Shown: positions 8,344-15,897 of the stretch, piece by piece
Position numbering within the stretch: the first letter of the stretch is position 1
How the letters are laid out: every line of letters begins with the position of its first letter
Assembly (NCBI GenBank): GCA_022562295.1
Contig: JADFPO010000028.1
Span: 1 to 37,746, forward strand
DNA from: Gemmatimonadota bacterium
Lineage (GTDB): Bacteria; Gemmatimonadota; Gemmatimonadetes; Gemmatimonadales; GWC2-71-9
Direction: 5' to 3'
DNA length: 37,746 nucleotides
Made by a program: the position numbers and the translations under genes
The notes under the pieces: generated by a model
What the model was told of the DNA's origin: nothing
What the model saw: the letters and a program-made list of their open reading frames with translations, nothing else
Databases searched by the model: none

Positions 8344-8373
8344 TTGACGTATGCCACCCTTGGGCGATATAGT
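8344..8373 (+). promoter_or_regulatory. Sigma70-type promoter of the marR-like gene
   Basis: TTGACG (8344-8349), an 18-base spacer, then TATAGT (8368-8373), 27 bases before the GTG start. The -10 box lies inside the palindrome at 8369-8389, the position expected for autorepression. Confidence 0.7.
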
Positions 8374-8389
8374 TGTTAGCAGCAACTAT
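8369..8389. promoter_or_regulatory. Operator-like palindrome 1 (ATAGTTG-N7-CAACTAT)
   Basis: Perfect 7-base inverted arms around seven bases, overlapping the -10 box of the marR promoter. The spacing and total length suit a MarR dimer. A close copy lies at 8922-8942, upstream of the Cys-rich peptide gene, with 16 of 21 aligned bases identical. Confidence 0.75.
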
Positions 8390-8400
8390 TAGGACACAGA

Positions 8401-8901
8401 GTGCTCAAGACCGACTCTCCAGCCAGCTCGCAACTCGAACAAGATGCCCAGGCGTTGTACGACGCACTGCAAGATCTCATTCGGGTGTACCAGTTCCGCG
8501 ACCGGGATCGGATATGTTGCCACGACCTGTCCGTGACACAGTGTTATGCCCTCGACGCGGTCGTGCGCCGGAGAGGCATCACAGTGAACGAACTGTCAGC
8601 CGAGCTCTACTTGGACAAGAGTACCGCAAGCCGCGTAGTAGACGCGCTGGAACGCAAAGGATACTTGAGACGAAACTCGCATCCGGACGATCGGCGCGCG
8701 GTGCAGTTGGACGTCACGAGGAGCGGTAAGAGTCTTTTGGCACGAATCCGGCGGGACATTGTCGAGCACGAAAAGAGTCTCATCGCCGAGTTCGATCCCA
8801 AGACTCGGCGGGCCATGACCAAGCTCATACACCAGCTGGCTCGGGCTGCCGCCGAGCGAGTAGATACGTCGGGCGGGACTTGTTGTATCAAAGAAGCGTG
8901 A
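8401..8901 (+). CDS. MarR-family regulator with cysteine clusters
   Basis: 166 residues from a GTG start. The winged helix is clear: ITVNELSAELYLDKSTASRVVDALERKGYLRR followed by the wing HPDDRRAVQLDVT, with flanking dimerisation helices (LYDALQDLIRVYQF at the front, KLIHQLARAAAERV at the back). Unusual are ICCHDLSVTQC before the DNA-binding part, which places three Cys at about residues 39, 40 and 48, and a GGTCC tail at the C-terminus. These suggest thiol-based or soft-metal(loid) sensing. The gene has its own promoter with an overlapping palindrome, and a second copy of that palindrome precedes the Cys-rich peptide gene 52 bases downstream. Autorepression and control of the peptide are inferred. 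Confidence 0.92.
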   Translation: MLKTDSPASSQLEQDAQALYDALQDLIRVYQFRDRDRICCHDLSVTQCYALDAVVRRRGITVNELSAELYLDKSTASRVVDALERKGYLRRNSHPDDRRAVQLDVTRSGKSLLARIRRDIVEHEKSLIAEFDPKTRRAMTKLIHQLARAAAERVDTSGGTCCIKEA

Positions 8902-8921
8902 CAGTGTGTTTTTTTCGAGTT

Positions 8922-8942
8922 ACAGTTGTTACTACCAACCAT
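8922..8942. promoter_or_regulatory. Operator-like palindrome 2 upstream of the Cys-rich peptide
   Basis: The core is GTTG-N7-CAAC, with outer A and T matching palindrome 1. It lies between the marR stop and the Shine-Dalgarno sequence of the peptide gene. The arms are less perfect than in copy 1, so binding could be weaker. Confidence 0.65.
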
Positions 8943-8953
8943 AAGGAGGAGTC

Positions 8954-9052
8954 ATGTTCAATCCAAAACTCAGCCCCACGGTGTTCGTGTGCTGCCTGAC
9001 GGAACCCGATGATGACGGCGGCGGATGTTGCGGTGGCGGAGGATGCTGCTAA
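8954..9052 (+). CDS. 32-residue Cys-Cys/Gly-rich peptide
   Basis: A small gene with a near-perfect ribosome site (AAGGAGGAG just before the ATG). The product is 32 residues: a hydrophobic N-terminal half ending in VFVCCL, an acidic EPDDD linker, and the tail GGGCCGGGGCC. All six cysteines are in adjacent pairs (13-14, 25-26, 31-32). It is followed at once by a strong hairpin terminator and preceded by a second copy of the marR-type palindrome. I do not recognise the family. Possibilities are a soft-metal or metalloid chelator, a redox peptide, or the precursor of a modified peptide, although no modification enzyme is adjacent. Translation is well supported by the ribosome site and context. 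Confidence 0.72.
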   Translation: MFNPKLSPTVFVCCLTEPDDDGGGCCGGGGCC

Positions 9053-9066
9053 CACACGGTGAGAAG

Positions 9067-9097
9067 GGGTGAGACGGCTTCCCAAGTCGTCTCACCC
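9067..9097. terminator. Strong hairpin ending the marR/Cys-peptide module
   Basis: A 14-base-pair stem (9067-9080 with 9084-9097) with a CCC loop and only one G-U wobble. It lies between the convergent peptide and membrane-protein genes, so it could end transcription from both sides. No clear T-tract follows on the plus strand. Confidence 0.75.
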
Positions 9098-9126
9098 TCT
9101 GAAGCTCTTGGTGCCGGGCGAAGTGA

Positions 9127-10089
9127 CTACACCAGGGTCGCCACGGGTTGCTCCACCAACTTCTCCCTCAGCCCCGGATGCGTAACCCAAATCCATCTCG
9201 CCATCGCGGCGACGGAAAGGAGGTTGCCACCGACGACGGCAAGGAAACCGACCGCTCCCAACACCCACCCGCCGAGCATTCCAGCCAGCCCTAGGAATCC
9301 AGCCTCCACGGTGATGAATCCCAGCAACGCCAACATCCACAATCCTGGCGTGTGCACGATACGCTCGGATACCCAAACGAGAATCGCTCCTACGAAGATA
9401 AACGCCGCCAGGTGCAGTACGGTGTAGGAGGCAACCAATCCTATGGTGGTTTCCACCTCGGCCGGGCTCGATGCGCCCAAGAACACCGCCGAACCGAGGG
9501 CCGCCGGAGTAAAAAACGGCTGGCCGGCGAAGAGGTCCAACAGGAGAAACCAGAGGGCGACGGTGCCCGCTCCGACGAATCCCGTCCCGATGCTTTGCCT
9601 TAGGAACGGCCGCGCCATCAGCACGCCCAGACCCAGCGGTGACTCCGCATGCTGCGCACGGTGTAAGTACGCCATGAGGCCCATGCCACCCAGCAGGTTG
9701 GCCGCGAGGACATGTCCGGTAGGTAGCACCGTGAGCATCTGAGCATCGGTCGCGAGGAATGCCCCGTAGTGCACGGCATTCAGCACACCGAGCCCGTACA
9801 CCACGCCGTGACGCAGACCGGGAACAACACCTGACACCTGGAGACCGAAAGCCGCCAGCACTCCGAGAAGGACAAAAACCCCGAAGTGCAAGATGGTGTA
9901 GCCGGCCACCACCCCAAATGTGGCGTGTACGATGTCCCTGTCGAGCAGCATGCTGGCCAAGACAGTCGGGGTCGCAAGCGGTTGGGAGGCCAGCACGTCC
10001 AGGACGAAGAACCAGCCCATCACTACGGCACCGGCGATGACGCCACCGATGGCGCCGTGAATAGCGAGGCCGGAATACCGAGGTTGCAT
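9127..10089 (-). CDS. Polytopic membrane protein with internal duplication, unknown function
   Basis: 320 residues with about eight hydrophobic helices. The two halves are homologous: residues about 16-80 (AGAVVMGWFFVLDVLASQPL, then TPTVLASMLL, then GVVAGYTILHFGVFVLLG) match about 172-240 (GAGTVALWFLLLDLFAGQPF, then TPAALGSAVF, then GLVASYTVLHLAAFIFVG). Conserved points are W-F, LD, GQP/SQP, TP and YT-LH. No transporter or enzyme motif is recognised. Expression should be high: the promoter at 10156-10185 is close to consensus and the ribosome site AGGAGGTGATCC is nearly a full match to the 16S tail. A His in each half (YTILHF, YTVLHL) could mark a bound cofactor or metal. Confidence 0.85.
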   Translation of the reverse strand: MQPRYSGLAIHGAIGGVIAGAVVMGWFFVLDVLASQPLATPTVLASMLLDRDIVHATFGVVAGYTILHFGVFVLLGVLAAFGLQVSGVVPGLRHGVVYGLGVLNAVHYGAFLATDAQMLTVLPTGHVLAANLLGGMGLMAYLHRAQHAESPLGLGVLMARPFLRQSIGTGFVGAGTVALWFLLLDLFAGQPFFTPAALGSAVFLGASSPAEVETTIGLVASYTVLHLAAFIFVGAILVWVSERIVHTPGLWMLALLGFITVEAGFLGLAGMLGGWVLGAVGFLAVVGGNLLSVAAMARWIWVTHPGLREKLVEQPVATLV

Positions 10090-10155
10090 GGATCACCTCC
10101 TGCAGTGGGTGACCACCCCTCATCCTCACATCATGCGATTGATAAAGGCTGGTTC

Positions 10156-10185
10156 ATATTATGGCCGGCTCGCTGGCTATGTCAA
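10156..10185 (-). promoter_or_regulatory. Near-consensus sigma70 promoter of the duplicated membrane protein
   Basis: On the minus strand, TTGACA (10185-10180), 18 bases, then TAATAT (10161-10156), about 67 bases before the ATG. The -35 box overlaps the stop codon of the upstream aminopeptidase gene. It is the best-matching promoter seen in the window. Confidence 0.75.
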
Positions 10186-11687
10186 TTCCTCTCCGCCATG
10201 ATCCGCTCGATCTCCTCAACCGTCTTGGGCGCATCCTTCGACAGGTTGTCGTATCCGTCCTCCGTCACCACGACCATGTCTTCGATCATGATCGCGATGC
10301 CGAGTTCCGGCACGTACAGTTTGGGCTCAACGGTGAAAACCATGCCGACCTCCAGCGGCGTGGAATAATCCCGGCTGTCGAGGGCCTCGAGACCGATGTG
10401 ATGGCCGAGGTCGCGGACCCCGGTCCCGCGAGCCCCGCTGTAGTCGGTGAGCGTACCACTTTGCGCCAACCAATATGTGGGTGAGGGCATGACGCCCCAT
10501 ACGCGATCGATGCCCATGCGATCGATATCCTCGTACTGCTCTAAATCGTGCTCGCGGAACACAGCGGCGGCCGCCCGAATGACGTCCACCATCATCACTC
10601 CGGGCTCGATGGTGGCGAGGGCGGCCTCCTGTGCCTCGAGGACTATCTCGTATAACCGGCGTTGCTCCGGAGAAAATCGGCCGGAGACCGGATAGACGCG
10701 GCTGATGTCCGATGTGTACGTTCGCCACTCCGCGGCGCCGTAGTCTACATATAACAGTTCCCCATCCTGCATCACGCGATCGGTCGAGTTGTAGTTTTCG
10801 GATTTGAGCGTATAAAGACTCACCGCCGCAGGGCCGGAGGTGACAATCCGTCCAAACGACGTGCGCGGAGATCCCTCGCGCTGCCACACATACTCCAACA
10901 CGCCGGCAGCTTCCTGATCGTTCATGCCAGGCCTGATTTCGCCCATCAGCTCTCTCAAACCAATGGCGCTGATCTCTGCGGCGCGCCGAAGCGCGGCGAT
11001 CTCGAAGACATCCTTCACCAAGCGCATCCGCTCGACCATGGGCGTAGCATCGTTCACGCGGGCGGGGACGGGGGCGGGGGCGGGGGCGGGGGCGAGCAAG
11101 TTGGTCACCGCGCGCTCGAAGTGCTCGCCGAGGGTGATCGGCGGACTGCCCAAACCGGGTGGGTGATACAACGTGCCGCCCTCACGGACGATCCACACCG
11201 TTTCGGCTCCGGCCACGATCTGCGGCAGGCGTTCCGCAAATTCGTCGATCGGGTACGTTTCGGAAATGCCCGTCGCACGTTGGGCCTCCGCACCGGGCGA
11301 CAACCGCCTGATCGGCCAATTCCAGGCTGCGCGCCTCATCCGATCGTCGGGAAACGGATATTGGACCCCGGCAAACTGAAACTGCTCGGGCAGAAACAGG
11401 ATCTCGCGCATCGCCGCAGGGCCGGGCGCCATCACCAATATCGCGTACGGCGATTCCACGCCGGTCAGGTACCAAAAGTTGGGATCCTGTTTGTCGCGCC
11501 CCGAATTCCTGATGAGATATCTCCCTGGCACGATCACAGGCGCTCCCTCGAGCCGATCCATCAAACGCGCTCGACGCCCTGCATACACCTCAGGCGGAAA
11601 CGCCACATCGCTCTGCATGCCCTGCAGGGCGGGAACCCAGATACACGCTCCAAGAAGGAAAGCGGGTTTCGTAAGCCAACACACCAT
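10182..11687 (-). CDS. Exported Xaa-Pro aminopeptidase (M24B, aminopeptidase P)
   Basis: 501 residues from the ATG at 11687. An ATG at 11699 is also open, but GGAG lies six bases before 11687. An N-terminal signal peptide (MVCWLTKPAFLLGACIWVPA) directs export, unlike cytoplasmic PepP. The N-terminal domain (RRARLMDRLEGAPVIVPG, FWYLTGVESP) is the creatinase/prolidase type. The catalytic half has all five metal ligands: Asp in YVDYGAAEW, Asp in YTSDISRVYPVSGRF, His in DLGHHIGLEALD, Glu in TVEPKLYVPE and Glu in IMIEDMVVVTEDG. It would remove an N-terminal residue preceding proline. A GC-rich hexamer repeat at 11061-11096 encodes an Ala-Pro linker between the domains. Confidence 0.94.
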   Translation of the reverse strand: MVCWLTKPAFLLGACIWVPALQGMQSDVAFPPEVYAGRRARLMDRLEGAPVIVPGRYLIRNSGRDKQDPNFWYLTGVESPYAILVMAPGPAAMREILFLPEQFQFAGVQYPFPDDRMRRAAWNWPIRRLSPGAEAQRATGISETYPIDEFAERLPQIVAGAETVWIVREGGTLYHPPGLGSPPITLGEHFERAVTNLLAPAPAPAPVPARVNDATPMVERMRLVKDVFEIAALRRAAEISAIGLRELMGEIRPGMNDQEAAGVLEYVWQREGSPRTSFGRIVTSGPAAVSLYTLKSENYNSTDRVMQDGELLYVDYGAAEWRTYTSDISRVYPVSGRFSPEQRRLYEIVLEAQEAALATIEPGVMMVDVIRAAAAVFREHDLEQYEDIDRMGIDRVWGVMPSPTYWLAQSGTLTDYSGARGTGVRDLGHHIGLEALDSRDYSTPLEVGMVFTVEPKLYVPELGIAIMIEDMVVVTEDGYDNLSKDAPKTVEEIERIMAERN

Positions 11688-11706
11688 TAGCCACTCCATA
11701 GTTGAG

Positions 11707-11810
11707 CTACGAGCCGCGAGCCACGAGCGAAACTCCGTCTTGGACCGGTTTCGTCCGCCTGCCCGCCTGCCCGTCTGCCTGTCCTACCGTCCTACCGTCC
11801 TACCGTCCCG
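11707..11810. repeat. Short-period repeat tract before the aminopeptidase gene
   Basis: Two arrays follow each other. At 11707-11731, 7-base units of the type GAGCYAC/GAGCCGC are repeated. At about 11756-11810, GCCTGCCC units run into three or more tandem CTACCGTC octamers. Read on the minus strand the second is GGACGGTAG followed by GGCAGGCGG, the same words as in the arrays at 37104 and 37607. No ORF or promoter was recognised between 11700 and 11855. Confidence 0.7.
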
Positions 11811-11855
11811 CACACACGCTTTGGGAACCGTCTACGCCGACTACGAGGTTCGAAT

Positions 11856-14804
11856 TCAAGGGAAGGGCGGTGAGTCCTGACCGGCAACGTCCACCGGCTC
11901 TAACCCCATCTCCTCCAGAAATCGACTGCCACCCGTGTCCTTCCCCTCCCTGCTAGCCGCCCGTGTCAGCACGAGGCGATCCCGAGCTCTGGTCATGCCG
12001 ACGTACAACAGTCGGCGGGCCTCCTCGATGTCCGACTGGCGCGCATCCCTCACGGCGTAGTACCCAGGGAGCTGATAGTCTTCAACCCCCACGACGTACA
12101 CGCGAGAAAACTCGAGCCCCTTGGTGGAGTGCAGGGTCAGCAAGTTGACACGGTGCAAGTCCACATCCGCACCCTCGGAAGTGGACAACACGACGCGCTC
12201 GAGAAAAGCGCGGATGCCGTCGTCGAGGGTCTCCCTCGCACTGGCCTCGATGAGTGCTCGCAACCGTGCCATCGCAAGGGGATATCGCTGGGCAGCGGAC
12301 CGGGTCGCGCGAATACGGTCCATCAGGGCTTTCCCGCCCATCCGCCGGATGACCTCGTCCACCGACGGGACATCTCCCTCGGTGTCGCGGTTGGCCTCAC
12401 CGGCGTAGAACTCGAGACAATCGCTGAAACGGCCCAGCGCATACGGCCGGGCGAGTTCCGACAGCAGCTGCGTTTCCTCCGCTGCATCTCCGCCGCCTTC
12501 CAGGGCGAGGGCGAGCCCCAGGTAGTCGAGTAGATTCACCAGGATCGACTTGCGGGACCGTACGACCTTTTGCCGCCCTAGGTGATGGAACACCGCCGCC
12601 AGCGTCTCGGCATCGTCCATTGCATGGTGGGCGCGCCCCATTTCCACGCCAAATCGAGCGGCGAGATCCACCAGTCGCGCACTATCCTGGTACAGGGATC
12701 GGGCCAGAGGCAATGTGTCAAAAAAAACCAGTCCATCAGCCCCGTCCAACCCGGCCGCAGACCGCCTGAGCACCGGGACATCGAAGCGTTGCCCGTTATG
12801 AGCCACCGCCACCTGGTCGCCCACGAAGTCGCGAAACCTGGGCCACACCTCCGCGAACCGCGGAGCGTTCACCAGATCGGCATCTTCGTATCCGTGGACC
12901 TCGCTCGCGCCCGACGAGATCGGCCGGTCGGTCCGCACGAGTGAGTGAAACCGGTCCACGACCTGACCGCCTTGCACTTTTACCGCGCCGATCTCGACGA
13001 TCTCGCACTCAGACACGTCTTTGTCGGTGGTCTCGAGATCGAACGCGACGTAACTCTCGAAGACGTCTTCGAAGTCACGAGATTGAATCAGCTGTAACGC
13101 CTTGAATAATGTGACGGCCAGGCCGAGCGGCCCTCCATCTCCGGGCTCAATCAGCATGTCGTGTGGTGCGGCTGGGTGATCGTGGCCCCGTTCACTACGT
13201 GTGGTGGACACCCCGGCGGCCCGCAGCATGCCCCGGAGAGCGATGTCCAATCCGGCCCGGGCGGGGGCGGGGGCGGTCACCACCACCCTGGCGTTGGCCG
13301 CCATCGCGGTTCGCAGCCGGTCAGCCAGTCGCCCCGCCGCAGGCTCTGCAGCCGGATCGGTCAGTTCGTCATGGTGCTCCTCCAACACATTGCTGTACTT
13401 ACCCACCCGCTGTGCCAACAACTCTTCTACGAAGCCGGCTAGGGTCGTATGTGATTGGTGCAGCGCCTCGAGGTTCTCGACGTGATAAACAAAGCGCCAG
13501 GCTTTCTTGGCGTCCGGGTCCGTCTTCGGTCGTGTTCGTGCAAACGCACGGAGCGCCGGGATGAGACCTTCATCCTCTTTCACTGCGGCGCGTATGTGGG
13601 CCAACAACGACTCCGGCAGCACCTGTTCCGCAAACACTTCGACCGCGATGGGGTCTCCAGGCTGGCTTACGAGTCGGAGCGACGCGACTACGAATCGGAT
13701 CACGGGGTCGTCGGCGAGCGATCGGCCTCGCGCAAGCCGGCATGGAATACCCTCCCGGACCATGCGCTGCTCGAAGGCATGGCCGGTTTGGTGCCGTCGA
13801 TACAGTATCGCATAGTCACCCCATCGTAGGCCGGGCTCGGCCTGGCGATCTTTCGCGATATCGGAGAGGATCCATTCCCTCTCCGCGGCATCGTCCGGGA
13901 ACGCGTACGCGGTCACGGGAAAGGGGGAGTCCTTGTCCGCACGCAGCTCTTTGTGAAACAACGATGGATTCGCTGTCAGGAGCAGTCGGGCGGTATCAAA
14001 AATCTGACGGGAGCAGCGGTGATTGCTGTCGAGCACGATGGGCTCGGGAATCTCGTAGTCACGCTGGAACCGGACCAGGATAGTGGGGTCGGCGCCCGTC
14101 CACGAAAAGATAGACTGTTCTTCGTCACCAACGGCGAAAAAATTGTTGTGGCTTTGCGCGAGCTGTGTGAGCACGTAGTACTGGGATTCATTGAGATCCT
14201 GAAACTCGTCCACCAGAACACATCGCCACTGCGCTCCGACTCGGTCCGCAACGTCGGGATGATCGCGGAAGAGTTCTGCCGTTCGACCAATAAGGTCATC
14301 GAAGTCGAGGAGGTTTCGCCGCTGGAGAATCGCGTGGTATCGCACGAACAGCGTTTCGTCATCCGCACTGAGCGCATGACCCTGAAGCCGGCGACGGCCG
14401 AACAGAGTCAGGAGATTGAACCAACGTGACCGATGAACACGCATGCGCCGAAGAATGCGGTGCTGGTACGCCTCGTCCGCAATGCCGAAGCCGCGCGGCA
14501 CATCGATCGCCATTCCGTGTTCGCGCAGGATCCGAGCACAAAGTGCGTGCAACGTTCCCCGCGTGATGTCCGCCGCTCGCTGGCCCAGAGTATCCTTTAG
14601 CCTGGTGGCGATCTCCTCGGCTGCCTTGTTGGTGAAGGTGACGGCACAGAGTTGGTTGGGTGCAAAGCCGTGCTTCGTGATGAGATGTTCAACGCGCGCA
14701 ATGAGACAAAAGGTTTTGCCCGCCCCGGGTCCCGCGATTACCAGAGTCGGCCCCAGTGGGGCCTCGATCGCCATACGTTGGGCCGGAAGCGGGGTCACCG
14801 ACAT
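11856..14804 (-). CDS. UvrD/Rep-like helicase with embedded DEDDh 3'-5' exonuclease domain
   Basis: 982 residues. Superfamily 1A helicase motifs: Walker A GPGAGKT at 25-31, TFTNKAAEEI at 56-65, DEFQD at 199-203, GDEEQSIFSWTGAD at 226-239, LLTLHSTKGLEFSRVYVVG at 888-906 and EARRLLYVGMTRARDRL at 928-944. Between motifs III/IV and V, residues about 583-742 form a complete DnaQ-like exonuclease: FDLETT (Asp589, Glu591), AHNGQRFD (Asp675) and AHHAMDDAET (His726, Asp731). One chain would therefore unwind DNA and trim 3' ends, with the exonuclease placed where UvrD carries its 2B region. It lies 93 bp downstream of the GGDEF-like gene on the same strand. A role in repair or replication restart is inferred from the family. 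Confidence 0.93.
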   Translation of the reverse strand: MSVTPLPAQRMAIEAPLGPTLVIAGPGAGKTFCLIARVEHLITKHGFAPNQLCAVTFTNKAAEEIATRLKDTLGQRAADITRGTLHALCARILREHGMAIDVPRGFGIADEAYQHRILRRMRVHRSRWFNLLTLFGRRRLQGHALSADDETLFVRYHAILQRRNLLDFDDLIGRTAELFRDHPDVADRVGAQWRCVLVDEFQDLNESQYYVLTQLAQSHNNFFAVGDEEQSIFSWTGADPTILVRFQRDYEIPEPIVLDSNHRCSRQIFDTARLLLTANPSLFHKELRADKDSPFPVTAYAFPDDAAEREWILSDIAKDRQAEPGLRWGDYAILYRRHQTGHAFEQRMVREGIPCRLARGRSLADDPVIRFVVASLRLVSQPGDPIAVEVFAEQVLPESLLAHIRAAVKEDEGLIPALRAFARTRPKTDPDAKKAWRFVYHVENLEALHQSHTTLAGFVEELLAQRVGKYSNVLEEHHDELTDPAAEPAAGRLADRLRTAMAANARVVVTAPAPARAGLDIALRGMLRAAGVSTTRSERGHDHPAAPHDMLIEPGDGGPLGLAVTLFKALQLIQSRDFEDVFESYVAFDLETTDKDVSECEIVEIGAVKVQGGQVVDRFHSLVRTDRPISSGASEVHGYEDADLVNAPRFAEVWPRFRDFVGDQVAVAHNGQRFDVPVLRRSAAGLDGADGLVFFDTLPLARSLYQDSARLVDLAARFGVEMGRAHHAMDDAETLAAVFHHLGRQKVVRSRKSILVNLLDYLGLALALEGGGDAAEETQLLSELARPYALGRFSDCLEFYAGEANRDTEGDVPSVDEVIRRMGGKALMDRIRATRSAAQRYPLAMARLRALIEASARETLDDGIRAFLERVVLSTSEGADVDLHRVNLLTLHSTKGLEFSRVYVVGVEDYQLPGYYAVRDARQSDIEEARRLLYVGMTRARDRLVLTRAASREGKDTGGSRFLEEMGLEPVDVAGQDSPPFP

Positions 14805-14897
14805 GGGGGAAACTCAGGAAGAAATCAATAGTGCCACAGACCGTTGCCCGCCGTGGCAGACGCCGAGTGCAGCATCGAGGAACTCTGTCGCGGCGGG

Positions 14898-15527
14898 CTA
14901 ATCGTTCTCCAGCGGCATCGTCCGAAAATCATAAATAACGAGAGATCCCGGCCCCTGCTTTTTCGCCTCTTCCAGCGCCTTGACCGACTTGCGAAACATG
15001 TCATCGGTATCCCGGATCGCATGTTCGGTCAGGCTCGCGACACCGAAGGAAAAGGTCGTCTCCAAACCCTCCGATGCTGCCACGTCTTGCAAATACTCCG
15101 TGGTTCGTGGCGCGTAGAAGTCGCGGACCTGGAGTGCCATCGTGCGGGTTAGGAGCACCGTAAAGTGCCTGCCATAACGGCCGGCCTTGTCGGCTTGCCT
15201 GGTGATCTTACTCAGTTTTCGGCCTATCACTGTCAAGATCCTGGAATCCTCGTCGCCGAGCTGGCCTTCTACAGCCCGCCGTTCGATCTCGTCCACGGCG
15301 ATCGACACGAGGGTAGCCGGAAACACCTGAAACTCGTTGTGGAACGTTTGCCTGGTGACGTCGATCAGAAACCGCACAAAGAGCATCACGCCAGCGATCG
15401 TATAGAGACCGCTGTCGTCGCTTTCGTGAAAAAGTGACGTAAAATGGCTATACGTTTTGCCCTCGCCATGTCCTTCGTAACACGGCAGCGGCTTGAACTC
15501 GACCGAGTGTCGCCTTTCCTTTGGCAC
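14898..15527 (-). CDS. Degenerate GGDEF-domain protein
   Basis: 209 residues from a GTG. The C-terminal 150 residues follow the diguanylate cyclase fold: ATLVSIAVDEIE in place of the first strand, ILTVIGRKLSKITRQADKAGRYGRHFTVLL around the signature, then TTFSFGVASL and DMFRKSVKALEEAKKQGPGSLVIYD. The catalytic RYGGDEF has become RYGRHF, so cyclic-di-GMP synthesis is very unlikely. A hydrophobic stretch at about 40-55 may anchor or pack the N-terminal part. It may act as a receptor or as a protein-interaction domain. It precedes the helicase gene on the same strand by 93 bp, but no functional link can be read. Confidence 0.72.
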   Translation of the reverse strand: MPKERRHSVEFKPLPCYEGHGEGKTYSHFTSLFHESDDSGLYTIAGVMLFVRFLIDVTRQTFHNEFQVFPATLVSIAVDEIERRAVEGQLGDEDSRILTVIGRKLSKITRQADKAGRYGRHFTVLLTRTMALQVRDFYAPRTTEYLQDVAASEGLETTFSFGVASLTEHAIRDTDDMFRKSVKALEEAKKQGPGSLVIYDFRTMPLEND

Positions 15528-15733
15528 CAGAGATTATGTCCCTTTGAAACCAGCTGAAGTTGTCAAGTTAAGGAGCCTCGCGCAGGAGCGGAAGCCAGCG
15601 ATTTCTCACACGACCTTCTTCTTCCATTTCCCTCTCCTGAAGACGGCCGCGCTCACAACTGCGAGTGACGAAAACGCCAACGTCATGGCGAGAAACACAC
15701 CGCTGGGACCGAGCCAGCCAGCTGCCGGCTACG

Positions 15734-15897
15734 ACATTCACCTTCAGCTCCGGCTGCAGTGGGTCCCGCCGCTATCAGGAAACCGCGGATAACGCGGAAG
15801 ACGCGGGTGAACACGGATCAAATGCTTTGTTGGGGTGTGGAGGTGGGGGGAGGCATCCGCTGTTGTCCGTCCCATCAGCGTCATCCGCGGTTCCCCG
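15734..15897. repeat. 164-bp interspersed repeat, copy 1
   Basis: The stretch from ACATTCACC to GGTTCCCC matches 34385-34548 along its length with few differences. An inner core starts ACCGCGGATAACGC and ends GCGTCATCCGCGGT, inverted termini with one mismatch, as in a small non-coding mobile element. No ORF is shared. It lies in a long non-coding gap between the GGDEF-like gene and the kinase gene. Confidence 0.85.

Noticed and set aside
8954-9052. Calling the Cys-rich peptide a RiPP precursor or selenopeptide
   Set aside because: No radical SAM, YcaO, protease or transporter gene is adjacent, and there is no in-frame TGA with a SECIS-like structure; it is left as unknown.
9092-10129. 345-residue Arg/Gly-rich minus-strand ORF
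   Set aside because: Shadow of the membrane-protein gene in another frame; it lacks hydrophobic segments and family motifs.
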